From NCBI GenBank assembly GCA_018699955.1, contig JABISG010000110.1, positions 1-47,385 of the forward strand: DNA of 47,385 bases. The letters are read 5' to 3'. Within the stretch, counting starts at the first letter, position 1. Each line of letters opens with the position of its first letter. The notes beneath the pieces were generated by a model, which was given only the letters and a program-made list of their open reading frames with translations, did no database searches and was not told the DNA's origin. Both the position numbers and the translations under genes were made by a program. The DNA comes from Planctomycetaceae bacterium. Lineage in GTDB: Bacteria > Planctomycetota > Planctomycetia > Planctomycetales > Planctomycetaceae. Shown here piece after piece: positions 7,753 through 16,118 of the stretch.

Positions 7753-8919
7753 ATGGAGTGTGATATCCTGATTCGTGGTGGCGAGGTGATTGATCCCAGC
7801 CAGGGATTGCGCGGGGTGCGCGACGTGGCGATACGCGGCGGGAAGATTCTGTCGATTGAAGAATCGCTACCCGATGCGGAGCCAACAAACACGGTTGATG
7901 CTCGCGGGTTGTATGTTGTGCCGGGGCTGATCGATCTGCACGTGCACGTTTACCGTGGACATTCGCCGTTCGGTTTGGAACCCGATCCACTTTGTCCCGC
8001 CGGTGGTGTGACGACAATGCTCGACGCCGGGACTGCCGGTTCGTACAACTTCGGTGGCTTCCGTCGCGATGTGATCGACAAGGCGGAAACGCAAATTCTG
8101 GGATTGGTCAATCTGTCGTGTATGGGATTGGTGGCGGCAAATCTGGGAGAACTTCGCGATCGCCGGTACGCCGACCCACAGGGTGTGATCAACACCATTC
8201 GCGAACATCCCGACGTTGCGGTCGGCGTGAAGATTCGGGCTGGGCGACACATCATCGGCGAAGGCGAACAGGGCTGGGAGAACTTTCGCGAAGCGGTCAT
8301 TGCCGCCCGCGAATCGAATACGTGGCTGATGGTGCACATTGGTGAAAGTCCGATGCCGATCCCCGAAATGCTCGATCACATGGAGCCGGGAGACTGTATT
8401 ACGCACTGTTTCAAAGGTGGCGGCGAACGGATTCTTGAACCGGGCGGTCGCGTGTTTCCCGCAGTTCGCGAAGCGGCCCAACGCGGTGTGATCTTCGACG
8501 TCGGACACGGCTTCGGCAGTTTCGAGTGGGACGTGGTCGAAGCGGCCCTCCAGCAGGATTTCGAACCGACCACAATCAGCACCGACCTGCACACAAAAAA
8601 CCTGCACGGTCCCGTTTACGATATGCCGACCACGATGTCGAAATTTCTGCTGATGGGTGTGCCTTTGACACGGGTGATTGAAATGTCGACAACACGGCCC
8701 GCCGCAGTTCTCCACCGCGAGAATGAGTTGGGTACCTTGAGAGAGGGAACCATTGCCGACGTCGCGATTCTCCAACCTCACACCGGGCGGTTTGTTTTCA
8801 CCGACAGCTACCGGAAGGAACGCATCGGCGAGACATTGTTAACGGCGGCGTGCACGATTCGGCGCGGCGAGATGGTGCCTGGAGGCGGCGGACTGAGAAT
8901 GCGGCACCTTGCGGATTAA
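7753..8919 (+). CDS. Amidohydrolase, dihydroorotase/D-aminoacylase-like
   Basis: A 388-residue cytosolic metal-dependent hydrolase of the amidohydrolase superfamily. All ligands of a binuclear site are visible: H63 and H65 in DLHVHV, K160 in VGVKIRAG (likely carboxylated), H195 in MVHIGE, H218 in THCFKGG and D278 in ISTDLH. The N-terminal small beta domain (DILIRGGEVIDPSQG) is typical. Members next to SelA-like enzymes belong to a subgroup of unknown substrate, so cleavage of a cyclic amide or N-acyl amino sugar is possible but unproven. Ribosome binding site ggag lies eight bases from the ATG. It is divergent from the membrane protein and SelA-like gene, with 178 bp between the starts, suggesting joint control. 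Confidence 0.85.
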   Translation: MECDILIRGGEVIDPSQGLRGVRDVAIRGGKILSIEESLPDAEPTNTVDARGLYVVPGLIDLHVHVYRGHSPFGLEPDPLCPAGGVTTMLDAGTAGSYNFGGFRRDVIDKAETQILGLVNLSCMGLVAANLGELRDRRYADPQGVINTIREHPDVAVGVKIRAGRHIIGEGEQGWENFREAVIAARESNTWLMVHIGESPMPIPEMLDHMEPGDCITHCFKGGGERILEPGGRVFPAVREAAQRGVIFDVGHGFGSFEWDVVEAALQQDFEPTTISTDLHTKNLHGPVYDMPTTMSKFLLMGVPLTRVIEMSTTRPAAVLHRENELGTLREGTIADVAILQPHTGRFVFTDSYRKERIGETLLTAACTIRRGEMVPGGGGLRMRHLAD

Positions 8920-8935
8920 TCTTGAATGGAATCGC

Positions 8936-8952
8936 GCAGGGCGTTGCCCTGC
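8936..8952. repeat. Short perfect hairpin after the amidohydrolase
   Basis: gcagggc gtt gccctgc is a perfect 7-bp inverted repeat in the 69-bp gap between the amidohydrolase and the beta-helix gene. There is no T-run, so it is more likely a repeat or mRNA-processing structure than a terminator. Confidence 0.5.
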
Positions 8953-8988
8953 CGATAAACGACATCACTTCAAAACAGAGAGCCTTTG

Positions 8989-10389
8989 ATGAGCAACGTG
9001 AAAGATTTCGGCGCAGTTGGCGATGGCAAGAATGACGACACCGAAGCGTTTCAGCATGCAATTACCGATGGCGATGGCATTGTCGAGTTGCCGCGCGGCG
9101 ACTATCGGATCACCAAAACGCTGCTCGTCGATTTGTCGAAGCACGGTCGCGTTTCGTTCAACGGATCGAGCGGTGTGGCGAAGTTGTTGATGGAAGGGAG
9201 CGGGCCGGCCATTTTCTTGCGGGGGACACATGCCAAGACGGCCGATCCGAACGGCTTTCGTCCGGAAGAATGGCAGCGCGAGCGCATGCCAATGGTCAGC
9301 GGATTGGAAATTGAAGGACGGCATCCCGAAGCGGACGGAATCCGCATTGAAGGGGTGATGCAGCCGACGCTGTCGGGCGTGTTGATCCGCAAAGTGCGAA
9401 CCGCCGTACATGTGACCGATCGCGCCCGCAATTTGCTCATCGATCATTGTCACTTCTATCACAACACGGGCATTGGCGTGCATCTGGATGGGGTCAACCT
9501 GCACCAGTCAATCATTTCCGACTCGCACATCAGCTACAACCGCCTGGGTGGGATTCGGATCGAAAAGAGCCAGATTTTCAATCTGCAGATCACCGGCAAC
9601 GACATCGAGTACAACAACAATCGCGCCCACGAGGTCCCCGACGCCGACGACATCCCGACGGCTGAAATCTACATCGATGCTTCCGAGGGCCTGGTCAAAG
9701 AGGGAACCATCTGCAGCAACACCATTCAGGCCACTTACAGCACCGGTGGCGCAAACGTTCGCATCATCGGCGGGCCGCCGGAAACTCCGGAAGGAAACCG
9801 CCGCGCCGGGTTGTGGTCGATCAGCGGCAACCTCATCGGCAGCCAGACCGATAACATCCATCTCACGTCGGTCGGCGGAATCACTATTGCCGGCAATTAC
9901 ATTTACAACGGCCTGCGGCGGAACCTACTCGTCGAAGACTGCCGCAACGTGGTGGTGGGCGCGAACTGTTTCGGTCCACGGCCGGGTGAACGATGCACGG
10001 GCATTCGCATCGTCGATAGCGCCGACTGCGTCCTATCGGGAGTCCTCATTCAGGACGGGGCGACCGTCGCGAAAGGGAGGGAGCCGATTATCGAAGAGGG
10101 CCGAATTGGACAGGTGGAACTCGTACGCTGCCGCCGCATGAATCTCTCCGGCATGCAGGTACTCGACTCACATCCGGTTGGCGTTTACCTCGAAGACTGC
10201 AGCGACACACTGCTGACCGGTTGCAGCGTTCTCGACGAGGCGCAGCCAGGGCGAATGACCGCCGGCATCCGTTGGGTGGGCGCGGGGCATCACAACATGA
10301 TCAGCTCGTCGCGAATTGGCAGGGGTACCGAAGGCGCCATTGCCGTCCCCGATCACGTCCGATTGCACAACAATCTGCTCGATGAGTGA
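8989..10389 (+). CDS. Right-handed beta-helix protein (pectate-lyase superfamily)
   Basis: A 466-residue protein opening with VKDFGAVGDGKNDDTEAF, the N-terminal signature of the pectate_lyase_3 type of parallel beta-helix. The rest is a run of helix coils, with repeated patterns such as ISGNLIGSQTDNIHLTS, ITIAGNYIYNG and LLVEDCRNVVVGANCF between about 115 and 440. Such proteins cleave or bind polysaccharides. There is no signal peptide, so it is predicted to be cytosolic, which is unusual for a polysaccharide lyase. The ATG at 8989 is preferred over the adjacent TTG at 8986. It follows the amidohydrolase by 69 bp on the same strand and may belong to the same operon. Catalytic residues cannot be assigned with confidence. 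Confidence 0.75.
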   Translation: MSNVKDFGAVGDGKNDDTEAFQHAITDGDGIVELPRGDYRITKTLLVDLSKHGRVSFNGSSGVAKLLMEGSGPAIFLRGTHAKTADPNGFRPEEWQRERMPMVSGLEIEGRHPEADGIRIEGVMQPTLSGVLIRKVRTAVHVTDRARNLLIDHCHFYHNTGIGVHLDGVNLHQSIISDSHISYNRLGGIRIEKSQIFNLQITGNDIEYNNNRAHEVPDADDIPTAEIYIDASEGLVKEGTICSNTIQATYSTGGANVRIIGGPPETPEGNRRAGLWSISGNLIGSQTDNIHLTSVGGITIAGNYIYNGLRRNLLVEDCRNVVVGANCFGPRPGERCTGIRIVDSADCVLSGVLIQDGATVAKGREPIIEEGRIGQVELVRCRRMNLSGMQVLDSHPVGVYLEDCSDTLLTGCSVLDEAQPGRMTAGIRWVGAGHHNMISSSRIGRGTEGAIAVPDHVRLHNNLLDE

Positions 10390-10400
10390 GGCCGTTGCAT

Positions 10401-11315
10401 TCACGCGGCGAAGCGCGCGTGCAGAGTTTCGAGTTCCAGCGCGGTCAACTCACGGATGAGTGACGAGAAACTCTGCGGTCGACGTACCGGCTGCTTTGCC
10501 AGTAACCTTTCGACGAGATTGACCAAATCGTCCGGCGCACTCGGGCAGAGTTCCCCCAACGCCGGGGGCCGCGCGCTGCCGTGGAGTCGCAGGACCTGCT
10601 CGACAGTCGCCGCCTCGAATGGCAGTTGACCTGCAAGCAAACGGAAGATGACGACGCCCAAACTGTACATGTCTCGCAATTGCGAGTTGACAGTGCCGCG
10701 CAGGCACGATTCGGGAGCCATGTATTCCGGCGTGCCGGTGATACAGCGGACCTGTCCCAGTGATGGCGGCTCGCCGATCGGTTCGGCGAAACCGAGGTCA
10801 ATCAGTTTTGCCGCGCCGCCGGTCTCCAGAAAAATGTTGTCCGGTTTGACGTCGCCGTGCGAGTAGCCGGCCCGCGCGAGATCGCTTAGCCCCTGGGCGC
10901 ATTGACGGGCAACCCAGATGATCGAGCCGATCGACAACGACTGCCCGGATTCGAGTTGCTCTCCCAACGTGCCGCCATCGAGCCATTCGAGCAGGTTGAA
11001 CGGCGGGGACAAATTGTGATTGGATTGCATCACGCGAACAACGTGCTGCCCGGCCACGGCGTGACCTGCTGTCGCTTCGTTTAACAACAGTCGTCTTGCG
11101 CCCTCATCGTCAACGAACTGTGGCAGCAACCGCTTGAGAGCAAAGACGTTACCGGTTGCTCGCTCGCGGACTTTCCAGATTTCGGCAAATGTTCCCCGGC
11201 CGGCCGGTTGAATGGCGGAAAACCCGTCCGGGAAATCGTTGTTGTCAGGAAACCGAATTGTTTCCATCGGGCCATCGAATTCGTTGTTCGGTTCGGTCAG
11301 ATCGTTGTTTTGCAT
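10401..11315 (-). CDS. Cytosolic Ser/Thr protein kinase with variant motifs
   Basis: A 304-residue Hanks-type kinase with no transmembrane segment. Visible motifs, numbered from the ATG at 11315: glycine loop GRGTFAEIW (39-47), ATP lysine K61 in ALKRL, catalytic HGDVKPDN with D155, metal site IDLGFAE with D173, and GTPEYMAPE near 194-202. Two departures stand out. HRD is replaced by HGD, which removes the arginine that reads the activation-loop phosphate. DFG is replaced by DLG. All essential aspartates and the lysine remain, so activity is plausible, probably without classic activation-loop control. ATG 11315 has aggggaa upstream with good spacing; the ATG at 11321 overlaps that site. The gene converges on the beta-helix gene with 11 bp between stops. 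Confidence 0.85.
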   Translation of the reverse strand: MQNNDLTEPNNEFDGPMETIRFPDNNDFPDGFSAIQPAGRGTFAEIWKVRERATGNVFALKRLLPQFVDDEGARRLLLNEATAGHAVAGQHVVRVMQSNHNLSPPFNLLEWLDGGTLGEQLESGQSLSIGSIIWVARQCAQGLSDLARAGYSHGDVKPDNIFLETGGAAKLIDLGFAEPIGEPPSLGQVRCITGTPEYMAPESCLRGTVNSQLRDMYSLGVVIFRLLAGQLPFEAATVEQVLRLHGSARPPALGELCPSAPDDLVNLVERLLAKQPVRRPQSFSSLIRELTALELETLHARFAA

Positions 11316-11321
11316 GTCCAT

Positions 11322-11665
11322 TCCCCTGAAAACCTAGCCGTTGGAGTATTTCCGGATGTGATCCAAATCGTTGAGTGCGGTTGAGCAGGATGCGCGCAAG
11401 CATACTCACTGCACAGGCACCGGGCAGCGTCATCAGGCCGAGAGTTGCGACGGGGGGTACTGCATCTATCGGCTTGGGGGAGAACCGCCGACCAGAAGAA
11501 AACCGGGAAGACCCGGGAAATCGGTGCAATCGCGACCACTTCGGAGGATTTCGCCGCAGCGGGGAAGAAAGTCGAAACGGCAAATCAAGAAGAAGAAATC
11601 ATGAAGTACCGCACCGGATGATTCACTCGGTTTGGCAGCGGGAATTCATCGTTCACCGCTCCCCC
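11322..11665. other. Non-coding gap upstream of the kinase
   Basis: 344 bp between the end of the 759-residue protein gene and the kinase start, both on the minus strand. It presumably carries the kinase promoter. A purine-rich tract (gaagaagaaatc) lies near 11588-11602. A minus-strand frame of 112 codons crosses the gap and runs into the kinase gene; I did not accept it. I see no hairpin or repeat of note. Confidence 0.4.
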
Positions 11666-13945
11666 TCATTCCGCCACAACAGTAATCCAGCCGTTCAGTG
11701 CGCTGATGCGTGCGATGTTGAGAACGAGATCGTCTTTGCCTTCGCCGCGGCTTAGGTTAATTTCTCTCGCCTCTTCGCGGTTGCCGAGGTCTTTCTCGAT
11801 CTTCTTGCCCATCACGCGGGCACGAACGATCTGCTCGCTGCGGCTCTTCGGACGCGCGATGGGCGCGACCCGGACCGTTCCCCGTTCGAGGACGACTGCA
11901 CCCTTCTCCAGCCGAAACGTAAAGGGAACCGTAATTTTCTGCGGGGGAATTTCTTCCTTCTCCTTTCGACGGATTCCCGTACGAATGACGAGAAACACAG
12001 TGTTGTTCTCGATACGGAACCGAATGGGATCGACGGCGGCAAAGACGTACAAGTCGGGGTCAGTTTCCGGCTCGTCGGCTGTCTCCTCCGCTTCGGGTTT
12101 CGTGGAGTCGTCTGAATCGTTGCCGAAGAGGATCGCGAAATAGTCGTCCACTTCTTTGCGGAATTCCGCGTCGGTCATTGTGCGACCGGCAATGTTCATG
12201 CGGTCGAACGTTGCGTTCAATAATGTCTCGTGTGCGTGAATTGCCAGTCCTTTGGTTGGGGGCGGGGGCATGGTGGTTGCGCTGCCGGCAAGTTCACCCG
12301 CTCTTGCGATACGGCTGCTCCAGATGAGATGTTTATCGGTGGAGGTGACGCTGCGGGCGGCAGGTTCGAGCTTGGCTTCACGAAGCTTGACGTTCCATTG
12401 TTCTTCGATGTCCTTGTTGAGTTGCTTGAACTCTTTTGCGACCTCCGTTTCAAATTCTGGCAGCACGCGTTTGCGGATCTTGTCGGCCGCAGTGCGTTCA
12501 GATTCTCCGCGGCGGGCGTTCGCTGCACTCATGGCGCGACGACGAGCCGTACTCGCGCCGAACAGCTTACCGTCGTAACTTGTGGAAGCACCCGTGTTCA
12601 CCAGGCTGGGGTTCACCGAGATCGTGCCACGCGCACCGATCGTGAACTTGTCACCATCGAACCGCACGCTGCGACGGGCGACAAAGCGGTGATTGCCGGT
12701 GGACCAGATTCTCGCATTGGCGCGGTTTGCGTGTGCGATGGTGTTGGTGCGGACGGCACCGCTGAGCGTCAGGTCGAACAGGCCGCCGTCATCACTCTTC
12801 TTCAGATCGACAGCGGTTGTGGCGGTCGTGTTTTGATTACCGGTGACCCAAGTTCCCTGAACTGTTTCTGCAATTTTGTCGGCTTCCTTACGGGTTTCCT
12901 CGACGTAGCGGCTGAGAAACTCTTCGGAAGCCACAATGCGGAAATTGTAATTCTGGTAGTACGATTCGATGACGGCAGTGATCCGCGCCCCATTGTCGGG
13001 CGACAGTTTGCCGATGGCGGCGAGCGACGATTCGACACTCTTTACGGCTGCGAGTTGTCCCTCTTTCTCAAAGCTTTCGACACCTTCGACCAGCAAGGCC
13101 AATTCCTCTCGCAGCTTGGCTTCGTCCAACGGCGGGTGTTCTTCTTCGGTTCGCTTCACGTACTCAGCAATGGACGCGGCAAGAGCTTGAAACTCCGGGC
13201 TGCCAAGAAACTTCTTCTGGGCTTCGTCAAGAGATTCCGTGTTGGTCAGTTTTACATGGACCGCAGTCAGAACGGGTAATGCGGCCTTGGCGTCAGTGGG
13301 GTTTTGCATCAACTTTATTAGTTCGTCCGCTTTGACAACAGGCAGCCACGCCGGTCCGCCGGGAATTGTCTGCAGTCGTTTGTCCAAAGCAGCTAATGCC
13401 GTCGTCACGCCGCTGCCGGCAGCATCGAGTCGGGACTGCCGAACCTTCTCCGGTGTCAATTCAAGCGTGTCGAGCATTGCCTCGGCCAAATCAATTCGGC
13501 GGATAAGGTGACCGTGAATTGTGGTCAGCGGGTCCCACAGCGAACGGTAACGTTTATCGGCCAGCGAATTCTCCATGGTCTGCAGCCGTTCGCGAATCGA
13601 GGCAAGACTCTCGCGCTGTTTCGCCACGTCCTGATCTTCCGCAGCATAGAACTCGCCGACGATTTCTGCCGTTTCCTCGCTCCACGTTTCCCAGTTGCCG
13701 TCGAGCTTCGAAAAGTCCTCGTACTCCAATCCAGCGGGAGCTTCGGAGGGAAGTATTTCGGTGAGACCAATGGCAGCCGCTTCGGTCTCTGAATCGGCCG
13801 GTTCGGCTGGCGTGTCCTGGGCGGCGAAGGTCAGCGTCATCGCCAAAGCAGCCAGCAATGGTGTTGCGGAACCAATCAGCGCCAGAGGAAGCCGTCGCTG
13901 CGTTCTCCGTGGAAGTTTTCGTGATCCGTTCAACATGTCTCGCAC
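11666..13945 (-). CDS. Large secreted or anchored protein of unknown function
   Basis: A 759-residue protein I do not recognise. Residues 1-45 are basic followed by a hydrophobic helix (LALIGSATPLLAALAMTLTFA), consistent with a signal peptide or membrane anchor. Residues 75-345 are helical and charged, with likely coiled coil. Residues 370-450 are rich in beta-type strands and carry TWVTGNQN and FDGDKFTIGARG-like patterns. Residues 470-530 are again helical, an acidic linker lies near 630-650 (DSTKPEAEETADEPE), and a final beta-rich part ends at 759. A GTG at 13945 with aggaag upstream is taken as the start; ATG at 13936 is an alternative. It is divergent from the Tat-exported propeller gene and precedes the kinase. 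A periplasmic role is inferred. Confidence 0.7.
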   Translation of the reverse strand: MRDMLNGSRKLPRRTQRRLPLALIGSATPLLAALAMTLTFAAQDTPAEPADSETEAAAIGLTEILPSEAPAGLEYEDFSKLDGNWETWSEETAEIVGEFYAAEDQDVAKQRESLASIRERLQTMENSLADKRYRSLWDPLTTIHGHLIRRIDLAEAMLDTLELTPEKVRQSRLDAAGSGVTTALAALDKRLQTIPGGPAWLPVVKADELIKLMQNPTDAKAALPVLTAVHVKLTNTESLDEAQKKFLGSPEFQALAASIAEYVKRTEEEHPPLDEAKLREELALLVEGVESFEKEGQLAAVKSVESSLAAIGKLSPDNGARITAVIESYYQNYNFRIVASEEFLSRYVEETRKEADKIAETVQGTWVTGNQNTTATTAVDLKKSDDGGLFDLTLSGAVRTNTIAHANRANARIWSTGNHRFVARRSVRFDGDKFTIGARGTISVNPSLVNTGASTSYDGKLFGASTARRRAMSAANARRGESERTAADKIRKRVLPEFETEVAKEFKQLNKDIEEQWNVKLREAKLEPAARSVTSTDKHLIWSSRIARAGELAGSATTMPPPPTKGLAIHAHETLLNATFDRMNIAGRTMTDAEFRKEVDDYFAILFGNDSDDSTKPEAEETADEPETDPDLYVFAAVDPIRFRIENNTVFLVIRTGIRRKEKEEIPPQKITVPFTFRLEKGAVVLERGTVRVAPIARPKSRSEQIVRARVMGKKIEKDLGNREEAREINLSRGEGKDDLVLNIARISALNGWITVVAE

Positions 13946-14242
13946 TCACTTCCTGGCATGGGGCCAGAATTGGAAAGGGCTGGCGCGTGGCCAGAATCGG
14001 GCAGGGAATTCGGAAAAGTTCACTCAATCGTCAAACATTTCCCAAACCCGGTATTTTAGACGACACAGATGGAAATCGCAAACGGATCGAAAACGCGGTG
14101 TTGGTCATATCGGGGAATGTGAAGTCCACCATGCCGAATTCCGCAATTCTCCCCGATGTTTGTCGAGGGTGTCGCTTCTCGGCTATGATGGCGTGGTCAC
14201 ATTCGTGTTGTTAATCGCACAACAGATTCTAAGGACGCGCCC
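13946..14242. promoter_or_regulatory. Divergent regulatory region with repeated ggccagaat
   Basis: 297 bp between two divergent starts. ggccagaat occurs at 13962-13970 and 13989-13997, 27 bp apart in direct orientation and next to the start of the large minus-strand gene. It may be a tandem binding site. An aagga ribosome binding site serves the plus-strand gene at 14243. Confidence 0.3.
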
Positions 14243-15328
14243 ATGTCATCGGATCACACCGGAGCAGGCCAATCGCATCGGACCAGCCGTCGTACGTTTC
14301 TCAAAGCTGCCGGAACCGTGGCAGCATCGTCGGCCGTCGGCCCAATGATTTTGAATGCGTCCGACAAATCGGGCAACAAAAGACCCGTGCTGGGGACGGG
14401 TGAGTTTCGCTATGAACCGACACACGGCTGGGGTGAACTTCCGTCGCACGTTGTCTGGGGCGAAACGCATGGCGTAGCGGTCGACGAGGCGGGGCTGGTT
14501 TACATCAAGCACCGCTCTCGCACCAAAGATCCCGTGGATGCCGTCGTGGTGTTCGACGACAAAGGCAAGTTCGTGCACTCGTTCGGCAAAGAGTATCACG
14601 GCGGCGGTCATGGCATCGACATCCGCAAAGAAGGCAACGAGGAATTTCTGTACCTGTCCGATGTTCTGCACGGCGTGGTTGCCAAGACGACGCTCAAGGG
14701 GGAAGTCCTCTGGCGAATGGGACGCCCCGAAGAGCCGGGGATCTACAAAGACAAAAAGAACCGTTACAGCCCCACCAACGTTGCCTTCGGTCCGGATGGC
14801 AGTCTGTATGTTGGCGACGGATACGGTTCGCACTTTATCCACCAGTACGACAAGGACATGAAACTCGTCCGCACCTGGGGTGGCAAAGGATCGGAGCCGG
14901 GAAAAATGAGTACGCCGCACGGCATCTGGCTCGATGATCGACCGGGTCGCGAGCCGTCGCTGGTTGTCGCCGACCGCGCCAATGCGCGTCTGCAGTATTT
15001 CACACTCGACGGCAAACACATCGGCTTTGTTAACGACGTCAGTTTTCCGGCCGACATCGACATTCAAGGCGAGGTGATGCTCGTTCCCGATTTGCACGCT
15101 CGCATCACGTTGCTCGACAAGCACAACAAGGTCATCACGCATTTGGGCTACGATCCCGAGTGGACGAAGAAAGCGTTGGCCGGTTTCAAGATGCGCCGCG
15201 ATCCGTCACAGTGGGTCGATGGCCGCTTCGTACACCCGCACGATGCCTGTTTCGATCACGATGGCAACATTTACGTCGCCGAGTGGGTCGCCACGGGCCG
15301 CGTTTCATTCTTGAAGAAGGTGAGTTAA
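14243..15328 (+). CDS. Tat-exported NHL-repeat six-bladed beta-propeller
   Basis: A 361-residue exported protein. The twin-arginine signal is SRRTFLKAAG with R16 and R17, then a hydrophobic stretch (VAASSAVGPMILNA). The mature part is a series of NHL-type blades: THGVAVDEAGLVYI, NVAFGPDGSLYVGDG, TPHGIWLDD and FDHDGNIYVAEW, at about residues 75, 175, 230 and 340. NHL propellers of this kind bind ligands or act as peptidylglycine-lyase-like enzymes; in planctomycetes they are usually periplasmic and uncharacterised. Spacing of aagga to the ATG is good. The gene stands alone and ends against a palindromic element shared with the convergent Nudix gene. Confidence 0.82.
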   Translation: MSSDHTGAGQSHRTSRRTFLKAAGTVAASSAVGPMILNASDKSGNKRPVLGTGEFRYEPTHGWGELPSHVVWGETHGVAVDEAGLVYIKHRSRTKDPVDAVVVFDDKGKFVHSFGKEYHGGGHGIDIRKEGNEEFLYLSDVLHGVVAKTTLKGEVLWRMGRPEEPGIYKDKKNRYSPTNVAFGPDGSLYVGDGYGSHFIHQYDKDMKLVRTWGGKGSEPGKMSTPHGIWLDDRPGREPSLVVADRANARLQYFTLDGKHIGFVNDVSFPADIDIQGEVMLVPDLHARITLLDKHNKVITHLGYDPEWTKKALAGFKMRRDPSQWVDGRFVHPHDACFDHDGNIYVAEWVATGRVSFLKKVS

Positions 15329-15342
15329 CCAGCAGGTTTGTT

Positions 15343-15436
15343 GGCGAGCGGCCGACTTTATGCCGGCTGTTGATTTCAGAATCGGCGTGTGTTGGAGCGA
15401 CAGTTACCATCAGTGGGCTTACGCCCACCGCTCGCC
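15343..15436. repeat. Nested inverted-repeat element between convergent genes
   Basis: The outer arms ggcgagcgg (15343-15351) and ccgctcgcc (15428-15436) form a perfect 9-bp inverted repeat. Inside, 15413-15428 holds gtgggc ttac gcccac, which on the minus strand folds into a 6-bp stem with a gtaa (GNRA-type) tetraloop. The 94-bp unit fills almost the whole gap between the stops of the propeller and Nudix genes. It is most likely a palindromic repeat element that also ends transcription. The two structures share base 15428, so they cannot both form completely. Confidence 0.6.
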
Positions 15437-15440
15437 GACG

Positions 15441-15947
15441 TCATGCTTCAACATATTCCAGGTACCATCGGAATAACACGCGAAATGGCGGGGTGAATTG
15501 GTCGGGATGTTCGCCGATCATCGTTCCGACTTCATCCAGTGTGAAATACGCGCCGCTTTCGATCTCGACCGGATCGAAAGTCGGTTCGTCGTCGGTAACG
15601 GCGTGATACAACATCGAATGTTCGTTAGCCGTTTGTGGGCCGGCGGGAAACTTTTTCAGCCTTCGAATCGCGACACGCAATCCGAGTTCTTCTTCAAGTT
15701 CGCGAGGCGCACATTGGTCGTACGTTTCGCCCGCGCTGACGTGACCGGATGCTGATGACGTAAAGCATTGCGGGAATTCGTCCTTTCCGGCAGTTCGCAT
15801 TTGCAACAACAATTGACCGGCGGTATTCAACACAAAGATATGGACCGCGCGATGCAATAAACCACGCGCATGGACTTCGGATCGCGGTGCCTGGCCGATG
15901 ACATTGTCGTTATCATCGGTGATGTCGAAGATTTCTTCGGCGGTCAT
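15441..15947 (-). CDS. Nudix hydrolase (IPP-isomerase-like subgroup)
   Basis: A 168-residue cytosolic protein with a perfect Nudix box: G68, E74, then R82-E83-L84-E85-E86-E87-L88-G89. These residues bind the divalent metal that cleaves a nucleoside or other diphosphate linkage. The surrounding sequence (EIFDITDDNDNVIGQAPRSE at the start, then LHRAVHIFVLN) matches the YfcD/IPP-isomerase-like group, whose substrates are mostly unknown. Against true isopentenyl-diphosphate isomerase, a cysteine is present at C61 (QCFTSSASGH), but the full active-site pattern is not certain. No ribosome binding site is evident. It is divergent from the ECF sigma factor gene and not obviously linked to it. Confidence 0.85.
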   Translation of the reverse strand: MTAEEIFDITDDNDNVIGQAPRSEVHARGLLHRAVHIFVLNTAGQLLLQMRTAGKDEFPQCFTSSASGHVSAGETYDQCAPRELEEELGLRVAIRRLKKFPAGPQTANEHSMLYHAVTDDEPTFDPVEIESGAYFTLDEVGTMIGEHPDQFTPPFRVLFRWYLEYVEA

Positions 15948-16118
15948 AGTGATGTTTGTCTTTTACTTTTGCAGATCTTGTGCGAATTCGGAAAACTCTT
16001 CTGCGACTTGTTGAGTCGCAGCTTTGGACGACGACGTTGACGGCGACGCAGGTTTCGGGTGTACAATAACATCAACAGTTGATCAATTCTTGAGTAACCG
16101 CTATCTGACACCTCAACA

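Noticed and set aside
11245..11583. Minus-strand frame of 112 codons with a hydrophobic stretch upstream of the kinase
   Set aside because: It overlaps the kinase start in another frame, is rich in arginine, serine and proline outside the hydrophobic part, and has no ribosome binding site. I considered a PEP-CTERM-like tail, but the proline-glutamate-proline motif is missing.
12230..13279. Plus-strand frame of 349 codons inside the 759-residue gene
   Set aside because: It is wholly antisense to a gene with sensible protein composition and shows no domain or start signal; a shadow of GC-rich coding sequence.
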